Below are positions 1 to 7,464 of a DNA stretch of 43,763 nt, in pieces (positions within the stretch are counted from its first letter, which is position 1; each line of letters begins with the position of its first letter). Under the pieces are notes generated by a model, which worked only from the letters and a program-made list of their open reading frames with translations, was not told the origin of the DNA and did not search any database. Where the stretch lies: positions 1-43,763 of the forward strand of contig MKJX01000203.1 in the NCBI GenBank assembly GCA_001942415.1. Direction: 5' to 3'. Source of the DNA: Pseudonocardia sp. CNS-139. Its GTDB lineage: Bacteria > Actinomycetota > Actinomycetes > Mycobacteriales > Pseudonocardiaceae. Made by a program: the position numbers and the translations under genes.

Positions 1-105
1 ACCGCATTGTGGAGCCAGAATGCAGTTCTGGGCGGTCGCAAACCGCATTGTGGAGCCAGAATGCAGTTCTGGGCGGTCGCAAACCGCATTGTGGAGCCAG
101 AATGC
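1..105. repeat. Tandem 41-base dyad repeat (2.6 copies)
   Basis: A 41-base unit is repeated head to tail: copy 1 at 1-40 (cut by the window edge), copy 2 at 41-81, partial copy 3 at 82-105. Each unit contains a dyad, CCAGAA-TGCAG-TTCTGG. Copy 3 runs into a second dyad in which ACCGCATT is answered by AATGCGGT around a TGG/CCA core. No reading frame through it looks protein-coding. It may be a terminator-like intergenic repeat of the gene to the left, but that gene is outside the window. Confidence 0.75.
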
Positions 106-198
106 GGTGGGGGGCCGGTCCACTCACCAACTCTGTCTATGGGTTCCCTCCGGAACTGGCATTGGACGCATGAGTGGTTCACGGCCACGCTCGACGGC

Positions 199-709
199 AT
201 GACCACGACACTCGCCCGCCCCGTCCATCAGCTGACCGACCTCGTCGACGGTCCGCGCCGCCCTCGCCGTGCACGCCGACTGGGCCGGCACCGCGCGGCT
301 CGTCGCCGAGCAGCTGCGGGCCCACCTGCCCGGCCCGGACGTGCTGACGCCCGAGCAGCGCCGCGGCTCGCCCGACGACTACTGCGCCCACAACCTGTAC
401 GTCGAGCCGGACGGCTCGTTCTCGGTGGTCGCGCTGGTCTGGCGGCCGGGGCAGACCACCCGGATCCACGACCACGTCACGTGGTGCGCGCTCGGCGTGA
501 TCCAGGGCGTCGAGCACGAGGAGCTGTTCGACGCCGGACTGAACCTGGTCGGCCGCAGCGAGAACCGGGTCGGCGACGTCAGCGGGTTCGCCCCGCCCGG
601 CGACATCCACCGCGTGCGCAACACCGGCGCGACGACGGCGATCTCCATCCACGTCTACGGCACCGACATCACGCGCATCGGCGGCAGCGCCCGCCGCTAC
701 TACAACTGA
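199..709 (+). CDS. Cysteine dioxygenase-family thiol dioxygenase (frameshifted)
   Basis: About 170 residues of the cupin-fold, non-haem-iron thiol dioxygenase family, which adds O2 to the sulfur of cysteine or 3-mercaptopropionate to give the sulfinate. The first two iron-ligand histidines are in TRIHDHVTWC and the third is in PPGDIHRVRN. A Cys follows the HxH pair, at the position of the Cys of the Cys-Tyr crosslink. The segment before it reads YCAHNLYVEP, with His where mammalian enzymes carry the carboxylate-binding Arg, so the substrate is uncertain. The reading frame changes near base 254, consistent with two missing bases; the N-terminus MTTTLARPVHQL lies before the shift. The ATG overlaps the TGA of a possible 10-codon ORF (170-202) in an ATGA arrangement. 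It converges with mrp 20 bases downstream. Confidence 0.8.
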
Positions 710-729
710 GTCGGACCGCGGCGCCGGTG

Positions 730-1884
730 CTACTTCCGGACCGGGCTGATGTTCAGGCTCATGCCGGCCAGGCCGCGGGCCTTCACCGTGAGCCTGTCCG
801 CCACCCCGCGCAGCGCCGTGGCGGCCGGGCTCTCCGGCTGGGTCAGCACGATCGGGGTGCCCGAGTCGCCGCACTCGCGCAGCTGCGGCTCCAGCGGCAC
901 CTGACCGAGCAGCGGCACCGGGGCACCGAGCGTGCGGGTGAGCGAGTCGGCCACGGTCTGGCCGCCGCCCGCACCGAACACCTCCATGCGGGTGCCGTCC
1001 GGCAGCTCCATCCACGACATGTTCTCGACGACGCCCGCGAGCCGCTGCCGCGTCTGCACGGCGATCGACCCGGCCCGCTCGGCCACCTCGGCGGCGGCCA
1101 TCTGCGGGGTGGTGACGACGAGCAGTTCCGCGTTGGGCACGAGCTGCGCGGTGGAGATCGCGATGTCGCCGGTGCCGGGCGGGAGGTCCAGCAGCAGCAC
1201 GTCGAGGTCGCCCCAGAAGACGTCGGCGAGGAACTGCTGCAGCGCCCGGTGCAGCATCGGGCCGCGCCAGACGACCGCGTCGTTGCCGGCCGTGAACATG
1301 CCGATCGAGATGACCTTCACGCCGTGGGCCTGCGGCGGCATGATCATGTCCTCGACCCGGGTGGGCCGGTCGGTGGTGCCGAGCATGCGTGGCACCGAGT
1401 GGCCGTAGATGTCGGCGTCGACCACACCCACCTTGAGGCCCTTGGCGGCCATCGCGGCGGCGAGGTTGACGGTGACCGACGACTTGCCGACGCCGCCCTT
1501 GCCCGACGCGACGCAGTAGACGCGTGTCAGCGAGCCGGGCTGGGAGAACGGGATGACCGGGTCGGCCGCGTCGCCGCGGAGGCGTCGCCGCAGCTCCTGG
1601 CGCTGCTGGTCGGTCATGACGTCGAGCTCGACGTCGACCGCCGTGATGCCCGCGACCGCGGACACCGCGTTGGTGACGCGCTGCGTGATCGCGTCGCGCA
1701 TCGGGCAGCCCGCCACCGTGAGGAACACGGCGACGTGGGCGCGGCCGTCGTCGGACACCACGACGCTCTTCACCATGCCGAGTTCGGTGATCGGCCGGTG
1801 GATCTCCGGGTCCTCGACGCCGGCCAGTGCCTTGTGGACGGCCTCGACGAGGGGGGTGGTTGTGGTGTTTCCGCTGGTGGACAT
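730..1884 (-). CDS. mrp: Mrp/NBP35-family iron-sulfur cluster carrier ATPase
   Basis: 384 residues. An N-terminal MIP18 (DUF59) domain at about 10-90 contains EDPEIHRPITELGM. It is followed by a P-loop ATPase with the deviant Walker A GKGGVGKS at about 128-135, DADIYGHSVPRML and LLLDLPPGTGD. The family carries or delivers Fe-S clusters in the cytoplasm. The CPxC pair of enterobacterial Mrp is absent; its place reads MELPDGTRMEVFGAGGG, which as I recall is also the actinobacterial form. The ATG at 1884 is chosen because it begins just before the MIP18 domain; upstream codons in frame look non-coding. It diverges from marR. Together with DUF1003 and the MgtE-N gene it reproduces the M. tuberculosis Rv1229c-Rv1232c order. 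The frame is intact. Confidence 0.93.
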   Translation of the reverse strand: MSTSGNTTTTPLVEAVHKALAGVEDPEIHRPITELGMVKSVVVSDDGRAHVAVFLTVAGCPMRDAITQRVTNAVSAVAGITAVDVELDVMTDQQRQELRRRLRGDAADPVIPFSQPGSLTRVYCVASGKGGVGKSSVTVNLAAAMAAKGLKVGVVDADIYGHSVPRMLGTTDRPTRVEDMIMPPQAHGVKVISIGMFTAGNDAVVWRGPMLHRALQQFLADVFWGDLDVLLLDLPPGTGDIAISTAQLVPNAELLVVTTPQMAAAEVAERAGSIAVQTRQRLAGVVENMSWMELPDGTRMEVFGAGGGQTVADSLTRTLGAPVPLLGQVPLEPQLRECGDSGTPIVLTQPESPAATALRGVADRLTVKARGLAGMSLNISPVRK

Positions 1885-2015
1885 GAGGGTTCTCGTTGCA
1901 CCTTCCCGCCGGACGCGCCCGTCGGCACGCCGCATCGCTTTCGGCGACGCTGCTCCGGACAGCCCCGCCACGCCCGTGTCCATGCTACGTCCGTGCTCGC
2001 CGGACCCGGCGTCCG

Positions 2016-2021
2016 TAGCAT
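2016..2021 (+). promoter_or_regulatory. -10 box of marR, leaderless type
   Basis: TAGCAT fits the actinobacterial TANNNT -10 and ends 8 bases before the GTG of marR, so transcription would start at or next to the start codon. No Shine-Dalgarno sequence is visible before that GTG. No convincing -35 was found. Confidence 0.45.
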
Positions 2022-2029
2022 CGATCGAC

Positions 2030-2515
2030 GTGACGGACACCGCCGCCCAGACGCCGCGCGCGGGCACCGACCAGCCCACTCGGACCACTCCGACGCGCGA
2101 GCAGCTCGCGGCCTGGCGGTCGTTCCTGCGGGCGCACGCGACGCTCGTGCGGGTGCTGGAGTCCGAGCTGGAGGCCGACCAGCAGCTCTCGCTCGCCGCC
2201 TACGACGTGCTCGTGCAGCTCGCCGAGGCGCCCGACCGGCGGCTGCGGATGACCGAGCTCGCCGACGCCGTGCTGCTCTCCCGCTCCGGGGTGACGCGGC
2301 TGGTGGACCGCCTGGAGAAGGTCGGTCTCGTCGCGCGCTGCCCGGTGGAGAGCGACGGCCGCGGCGTCGCCGCCCGGCTCACCGACGCCGGGCTGAGCCG
2401 GCTGCGCGTCGCGTCCCGCACGCACCTGGCGGGCGTCACGCGGCACTTCGTCAACCGGCTCGACGCCGCCGACCTCGGCGCGCTGGAACGCATCAGCCGT
2501 CTGCTGGCCGACTGA
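2030..2515 (+). CDS. MarR-family transcriptional regulator
   Basis: 161 residues with a central winged helix-turn-helix. LSLAAYDVLVQLAEAP leads into RLRMTELADAVLLSRSGVTR (recognition region) and a wing containing VARCPVESDGRGVAARLTDAG, the D-x-R-G-x3-x-LT pattern of MarR proteins. Such dimers bind palindromic operators and are released by small ligands. The GTG at 2030 is preceded by a -10-like TAGCAT rather than a ribosome-binding site, so a leaderless transcript is likely. It diverges from mrp and could act on that intergenic region; the ligand is unknown. The frame is intact. It converges with the DUF1003 gene after a 46-base gap. Confidence 0.88.
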   Translation: MTDTAAQTPRAGTDQPTRTTPTREQLAAWRSFLRAHATLVRVLESELEADQQLSLAAYDVLVQLAEAPDRRLRMTELADAVLLSRSGVTRLVDRLEKVGLVARCPVESDGRGVAARLTDAGLSRLRVASRTHLAGVTRHFVNRLDAADLGALERISRLLAD

Positions 2516-2561
2516 CCGGGCGCGTCCGCCGGAAGGCCCACGTCGCGAGCTTGGGCTCCGG

Positions 2562-3035
2562 CTACGGACGTTGCGCGTCGAGGCGGTCGGAGAGCTTGTC
2601 CAGCTCGCCGCGCAGGTAGTCGCGGGTCGCGACCTCGCCGATCGCGACCCGCAGCGCGGCCAGCTCCCGGGCGAGGTACTCGGTGTCGGCCTTCGTCCGC
2701 TCGGCGCGGGCCCGGTCCTCCTCCAACGCCACGCGGTCCCGGTCGTCCTGCCGGTTCTGGGCCAGCAGGATCAGCGGCGCCGCGTACGCCGCCTGCGTCG
2801 AGAAGGCGAGGTTCAGCAGGATGAACGGGTAGGGGTCCCACTGCCCGAAGATCGCGCTGAGGTTGAGCGCGATCCAGATGACGACCACCACCGTCTGGAT
2901 CGCGAGGAAACGCCCGGTGCCGAGGAACCGGGCGATGCGCTCGGAGAGCCGCGCGAACCAGTCCGGGTCGACCTCCAGCCGCGCGCGGGAGACCCGGGGC
3001 TGGTCGAGCCGGCGGTTGGAGATGATCTCAGGCAT
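2562..3035 (-). CDS. DUF1003 membrane protein
   Basis: 157 residues. Two adjacent hydrophobic helices lie at about 42-60 (FLAIQTVVVVIWIALNLSAI) and 68-93 (YPFILLNLAFSTQAAYAAPL), with the family's Q-N-R pattern after them (LILLAQNRQDDRDR). A charged C-terminal helix, likely coiled coil, follows. The function of DUF1003 proteins is unknown. The ATG overlaps the stop of the upstream MgtE-N gene by 8 bases (3028-3035), so translation is probably coupled. The same pairing exists in M. tuberculosis (Rv1231c-Rv1232c), which suggests a joint role, perhaps in Mg homeostasis; that role is inference. Confidence 0.9.
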   Translation of the reverse strand: MPEIISNRRLDQPRVSRARLEVDPDWFARLSERIARFLGTGRFLAIQTVVVVIWIALNLSAIFGQWDPYPFILLNLAFSTQAAYAAPLILLAQNRQDDRDRVALEEDRARAERTKADTEYLARELAALRVAIGEVATRDYLRGELDKLSDRLDAQRP

Positions 3036-4289
3036 CGCGCTCGCCCTCCGGTCCGTCGGGGTCGGTCAACCGGTCCCGCCAGTCGGGCGGCAGCAGGTGG
3101 TCGAGCACGTCGTCGACGGTGACGGCGCCGAGCAGGTGCTCCTCGCCGTCCACCACCGGCCCGGCGACGAGGTTGTACGCGGCGAAGTAGCGCGTCACCT
3201 CGCCGAGCGACGCGTCCGGCGAGAGCTGCGCGAGATCGGTGTCCAGCACGCCCGCGACCAGCTCGAACGGCGCCTCCCGCAGCAGCCGCTGGGCGTGCGC
3301 GCAGCCCAGGTAGCGGCCCGTCGGCGTGGCGGACGGCGGCCGGCAGACGAACACCATGCTGGCCAGCGCCGGCGGGATGTCCGGGTTGCGGATGCGGGCC
3401 AGCGCCTCGGCGACCGTCGCGTCCGGGCGCAGCACGATCGGCTCCGGCGTCATCAGCCCGCCCGCCGTGTCGGACGAGTAGCGCATCAGCCGCCGCACGG
3501 GCGCCGACTCGTCCGGCTCCATCAGCGCGAGCAGCGCGTCCGACTCCGTGCCGGGCAGCTCGTGCAGCAGGTCGGCGGCGTCGTCCGGGGACATCGCGCC
3601 CAGCACGTCCGCCGCCCGCTCGGCGTCCAGGTGCGCGAGCAGCTCCTTCTGGTCGGCCTCGGACAGCTCCTCGAACACGTCCGCGAGCCGCTCGTCGTCG
3701 AGGCCGTCGATCACCTCGTGCTGCCGCTTCTGCGGGAGCTCGGCGAGCGCGGCCGCGACGTCCGCGGCGCGCATGGTCTCGAACACCGCGAGCAGGCCCT
3801 CGGTGCCCTGCCGGTCGGTCAGCGTCAGCCCGGTGGCCGCCGACCACGGCAGCACCTGCACCGGACCGCGGCGCAGCCCGTGCCGGCGGGTCCGGACGGC
3901 GAGCCGCCCGACCACCCAGTCCCGCGAGCGCGTCGGCTCGATCGCCGCGTCGACGACCACGGCGTCGTCGCCGCCCTCGACCAGCCGCACCCGTGCGTCC
4001 AGGATCTGGCCCACGACCAGCGCCTCGTTCGGGCGCTGGTGGAAGCCGCGCATGCTCACCCGGCCCGTCGCCATCGTGACGACGCCCGGGTCGATGGCCG
4101 TGACGCGCAGCATCGGCACGAAGATCCGCCGCCGCGTCGCGACCTCGACGCGAGCCCGAGCACCCGCGGCGGCAGCGCGTCCACCCGCAGCGACACGACG
4201 ACGTCGCGCACCTTGCCGAGCCGCTCGCCGTCCGGGCCGAAGACGGCGAGGCCCACGAGCCGTGCCACGAAGACCCGCTCGGTGCCCAT
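3028..4289 (-). CDS. PRC-barrel / MgtE N-domain / CBS protein without a channel domain (frameshifted)
   Basis: About 420 residues. A PRC-barrel-like start (MGTERVFVARLVGLAVFGPD) is followed by MgtE_N superhelical repeats (FETMRAADVAAALAELPQKR, LADVFEELSEADQKELLAHL) and a CBS pair (TAGGLMTPEPIVLRPDATVA to the C-terminal TVDDVLDHLLP). In true MgtE these cytosolic domains gate the Mg2+ pore, but no transmembrane domain follows here; the protein ends right after CBS. Actinobacterial Rv1232c-type proteins have the same architecture, so this is not a truncation. The frame changes near 4155, where one G appears lost from a GG. A TAGGCT -10 lies 6 bases before the ATG, so the message is probably leaderless. 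The 3' end overlaps the DUF1003 start. Confidence 0.87.
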
Positions 4290-4295
4290 GGTCGA

Positions 4296-4301
4296 AGCCT
4301 A
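4296..4301 (-). promoter_or_regulatory. -10 box of the MgtE-N gene, leaderless type
   Basis: On the minus strand TAGGCT stands exactly 6 bases before the ATG at 4289. The same hexamer and spacing recur at 17456 and 28835 in this window. No ribosome-binding site is present. Confidence 0.55.
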
Positions 4302-4430
4302 GGCTCGCGACGTGCTCCTTCTCCGGCACGACGTGCGGGTAGCCCGTCGGGAGTGCGCGCCTGGCCTGATCGGACCTGACGAAGTCGATCACTCTCCGAT
4401 ACCGTTCGTCACTCGGACGGGGGAGGTCGC

Positions 4431-5256
4431 GTGGGCGGGGTCCCGGAGATCGACACGACCGTGCCGCACGAGGCGCGCGTCTACGACTACTGGCTCGGCG
4501 GCAAGGACAACTTCGCGCCCGACCGGAAGCTCGCGACCGCATCCGGGAGCACGTGCCGGGGATCGGGGAGATGGCGCGGGCCAACCGGGCGTTCCTGTTC
4601 CGGGCCGTGCGCCACCTCGCGGCCGACGCCGGCATCCGGCAGTTCCTCGACATCGGCACCGGCATCCCCACCGAGCCCAACGTCCACCAGGTGGCGCAGG
4701 CCGCGGACCCCACCGCGCGCGTGCTGTGCGTCGACAACGACCCCGTCGTCATCTCGCACGGCCGCGCGTTCGCCCACAGCACCCCCGAGGGCCGCGCCGC
4801 GTACGTGCTCGGCGACCTGCTCGACCCGGACGCGATCCTGGCCACCGACCAGCTGCACGAGACGCTCGACCTGCGCGAACCCGTCGGGCTGCTGCTCGCC
4901 GCGGTGCTCTCGTTCTTCGACCCGGACGAGGGTGCGACCCGTACCCGGCCGTCGCGCGGCTCGTCGACGCGCTCCCGGCCGGCAGCCACGTCGTCGTCTC
5001 GCACCTGACCGGCGACTTCGACCCGCGCGCGATGGCCGGCGTCCGCCTCGTCGGCCGGCGCGCCGGCATCCCGATCGTGCCCCGCGACCGGGCCGACGTC
5101 GCCCGGTTCCTCGACGGCACCGACCTCGTCGACCCGGGTGTCGTGCCCGTCGCGGCGTGGCGGCCCGACCCCGGCGCGGACGCCGTCGAGCCCGAGTCCG
5201 CGTACTACTGGGCGGGCGTCGGCGCAAGCGTGAACGTCCTGACGTCCCGTGGGTGA
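4431..5256 (+). CDS. DUF574-family SAM-dependent methyltransferase (two frameshifts)
   Basis: About 275 residues once frames are joined. The family starts with ARVYDYWLGGKDNFAPDR, followed by MARANRAFLFRAVRHLA. The SAM-binding motif is FLDIGTGIPTEPNVHQVA, then VLCVDNDPVV, DLLDPDAIL and the C-terminal YYWAGVG. These enzymes are abundant in actinomycetes and their substrates are unknown. The GTG at 4431 is preceded by GGGGGAGG six bases away, a strong site. Frames change near 4530 and near 4935, each consistent with one missing base. A third shift near 5226 is possible, because homologues usually end in GVGRK shortly after the last motif. It stands alone between divergent and downstream neighbours. 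Confidence 0.8.
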
Positions 5257-5338
5257 GAAACCAATCACCCAGGTGCCGCCGCCCCGCCGGGCGTGCCAGC
5301 ATCGCCGTGACCGCGCCGCCTCGACGAGGGAGTCGTTC

Positions 5339-6291
5339 GTGACCGTCACCCGCGCCCGCCGCTCGTGCCTCGCCGTGCCCGGATCGAGCCAGAAGTTCAT
5401 CGACAAGGCCCGCACGCTGCCCGCCGACCAGGTCTTCCTCGACCTGGAGGACGCCTGCGCGCCGCTGGCCAAGCCGGCGCGCGCAAGACCATCGTCGACG
5501 CGCTGAACGAGGGCGGCTGGGGCGGGCGGATCCGGGTCGTCCGCGTGAACGACTGGACCACCGAGTGGACCTACCGCGACGTCACCGAGGTCGTCGAGGG
5601 CGCCGGCGCCAACCTCGACGCGATCATGCTGCCCAAGGTGCAGACGGCCGAGCAGGTCGTCGCGCTCGACCTGCTGCTCACCCAGGTCGAGAAGGCCATG
5701 GGGTACGAGGTCGGGCGCATCGGCATCGAGGCGCAGATCGAGAACGCGCTCGGCCTGCTCAACGTCAACGCGATCGCCACCGCGTCCCCGCGCGTCGAGA
5801 CGATCATCTTCGGCCCGGCCGACTTCATGGCGTCGATCAACATGAAGTCGCTGGTGGTGGGGGAGCAGCCGCCGGGCTACGACGTCGGCGACGCCTACCA
5901 CCACATCCTCATGAGCATCCTGATGGCCGCCCGCGCCCACGACAAGCAGGCCATCGACGGCCCCTACCTGCAGATCCGCGACGTCGACGGCTTCCGCCGC
6001 GTCGCCGGCCGCTCCGCCGCCCTCGGCTTCGACGGCAAGTGGGTGCTCCACCCCGGCCAGATCGACGCGGCCAACGAGACCTACAGCCCCCGCCAGGAGG
6101 ACTACGACCACGCCGAGAACATCCTCGACGCGTACGACTGGTACACGTCCGAGGCCGGCGGCAAGCGGGGCGCCGCGATGATCGACGACGAGATGATCGA
6201 CGAGGCCAGCCGCAAGATGGCACTGGTGATCTCGGCGAAGGGCCGGGCGGCTGGCATGACGCGCACGGAGCGCTGGACCCCGCCGGCGTAG
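5339..6291 (+). CDS. CitE-like CoA lyase, malyl-CoA/beta-methylmalyl-CoA lyase type (frameshifted)
   Basis: About 318 residues, the usual length for HpcH/HpaI-citrate lyase beta family CoA lyases, which cleave or form malyl-CoA-type thioesters. Visible motifs are RRSCLAVPGSS (CoA site), FLDLEDACAP and EAQIENALGLLNV with the Mg-binding acidic residues, IFGPADFMAS, and the C-terminal GKWVLHPGQIDAANE. Similarity to Mcl1-type lyases of the ethylmalonyl-CoA pathway is my recollection of the family, not a search. The GTG at 5339 has GAGGGAG about 7 bases upstream. The frame changes near 5480 in a GCG run, one base missing. The downstream stop is 10 bases before the 6301-6370 hairpin. An acyl-CoA dehydrogenase lies 1.2 kb downstream. 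Confidence 0.82.
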
Positions 6292-6300
6292 CCGCGTTCG

Positions 6301-6370
6301 ACCGCACACACCTCCGGGACTCCGCACACACGGTGGGACGTGTGTGCGGAGTGCGGGAGGTGTGTGCGGT
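6301..6370. repeat. 70-base hairpin element, copy 1
   Basis: Inverted arms 6301-6331 and 6340-6370 match at 29 of 31 positions around an 8-base loop GGTGGGAC. The arms are rich in CACACA/TGTGTG. It sits between the convergent citE-like gene (stop 6291) and AbiEi-like gene (stop 6373), so it could end transcription from both sides. A second, inverted copy lies at 7351-7422. Confidence 0.85.
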
Positions 6371-6372
6371 GG

Positions 6373-7284
6373 TCAGGGGCGGGCGAAGGCCGACCGCAGC
6401 CGGTGCAGCACCGGGGTGAAGTCGGCCAGGTCCCGCCAGCCCCAGCGGACCACCGCGAGGCCCTCGGCGCGGATCGAGTCCTCGCGGAGCTTCTCGGCGT
6501 AGACGGCGTCGGCGGGTGTCTGGCCGGGGCGCAGGAGCTTGTCGTACTTCATGCGGCCGTCGAACTCGCCGACCGTCCGGAGAGCGGGCCAGCCGAAGTC
6601 GACGAGATGGCCGGCGACCTGCCACTGCAACGTCGGCTGCGGGAGCCCCGCACGCTGCAGCGCGACCCGGCTGCGGGACTCGCCGACGCTGTCGCTGCGG
6701 GCGTCCGCGAACTCCAGGACCCGCCGGGCGTTGGGGCGGCCCCGCCAGCGCAGGGTGCGCGCCAAGGCCTCGGCCAGGGCGATGTGCAGCAGCAGCGTCG
6801 CGTCCGGGTCGGTGCGCACGGCGTGCAGTGCCGCGTCGGCCACCGCGACGGCCGGCTCGAACGGGACGGTGCGGGCCAGGTCCACCACCGTGCGCGCCAC
6901 GGACGTGACGAGCAGCCCGTCCACCTCCTGGATCTCGTGCAGGTCGAGCGGTGCGGTGTGGACGTGCACCTGCCCGCCGCGGCGGCCGCCGGTGCGCCGG
7001 GCCCGCGTCACGTGCACGCGGTCGAGCGGAATCGCCCAGGTCGGAAGCCCGTGCAGCACCGCCGCGGACACGTGGCTGACGACGGCGCCGGCCGCGAGGT
7101 GCGCCACCTCCGCCCGGATCCGGACGGCGTGGTGCGCGTGCTCGTCGGTGGGCGCGTCGCCGTGGACGTACGAGCCGCGGCGCACGGGCGTGAGCTGCCC
7201 GGCCCGCACCAGTCGCCGCACCTCGTCGTCCCGGAACCCGCCGGCCCGCAGGTCACGGCGCAGGTGCAGATCGGGCAACTCCAT
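6373..7284 (-). CDS. AbiEi antitoxin-like / DUF559-type protein, orphan
   Basis: 303 residues. The N-terminal half resembles the AbiEi winged-helix region (FRDDEVRRLVRAGQLTPVRR, then GAVVSHVSAAVLHGLP and TSVARTVVDLART). The C-terminal part resembles the DUF559/Vsr-like nuclease fold (VGEFDGRMKYD, YAEKLREDSIRAEGLAVVRW). These proteins are common in actinomycetes, usually as single genes of unknown role. No AbiEii nucleotidyltransferase partner is adjacent. The ATG at 7284 is preferred because the longer frame, up to 7428, runs through the second hairpin element. Hairpin elements bracket the gene on both sides, which could mean it arrived as a cassette. The frame is intact. Confidence 0.78.
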   Translation of the reverse strand: MELPDLHLRRDLRAGGFRDDEVRRLVRAGQLTPVRRGSYVHGDAPTDEHAHHAVRIRAEVAHLAAGAVVSHVSAAVLHGLPTWAIPLDRVHVTRARRTGGRRGGQVHVHTAPLDLHEIQEVDGLLVTSVARTVVDLARTVPFEPAVAVADAALHAVRTDPDATLLLHIALAEALARTLRWRGRPNARRVLEFADARSDSVGESRSRVALQRAGLPQPTLQWQVAGHLVDFGWPALRTVGEFDGRMKYDKLLRPGQTPADAVYAEKLREDSIRAEGLAVVRWGWRDLADFTPVLHRLRSAFARP

Positions 7285-7350
7285 GTCCAGAGCTTCGACC
7301 AAACGGCGGACCGGCGAGGGCTGTTCGGCAGAACCTGCGGCCACCACGAC

Positions 7351-7422
7351 GACCGCACACACCTCCCGTACTCCGCACACACGTCCCACCCTGTGTGCCG
7401 AGTCCCGGAGGTGTGTGCCGTC
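7351..7422. repeat. 70-base hairpin element, copy 2 (inverted relative to copy 1)
   Basis: Arms 7351-7382 and 7391-7422 match at 27 of 32 positions around loop GTCCCACC, which is the reverse complement of copy 1's loop. It lies between divergent start codons (7284 and 7465), where a simple terminator is not expected. Confidence 0.82.
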
Positions 7423-7454
7423 CGCCACGTGCTAACTATGCCAACCGGCGGGGA

Positions 7455-7460
7455 TACTTT
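7455..7460 (+). promoter_or_regulatory. Possible -10 box of the acyl-CoA dehydrogenase gene
   Basis: TACTTT ends 4 bases before the ATG at 7465. This would give a leaderless transcript beginning at the ATG. An in-frame ATG at 7438 lies upstream of it and would then not be used. Confidence 0.4.
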
Positions 7461-7464
7461 CCGC

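Noticed and set aside
7..2619. 870-codon open frame across the first genes
   Set aside because: It runs antisense or out of frame through mrp and marR; its Arg/Ala/Gly-rich composition is the usual shadow of GC-rich genes.
3028..6327. 1099-codon minus-strand frame
   Set aside because: Only its last third is the MgtE-N protein; the rest is shadow of the methyltransferase and CitE-like genes on the other strand.
6373..7284. Complete AbiE toxin-antitoxin system
   Set aside because: No AbiEii nucleotidyltransferase lies next to the gene on either side.
6340..7464. N-terminal extension of the acyl-CoA dehydrogenase frame
   Set aside because: It passes antisense through the AbiEi-like gene and both hairpins; the conserved enzyme starts at 7465.
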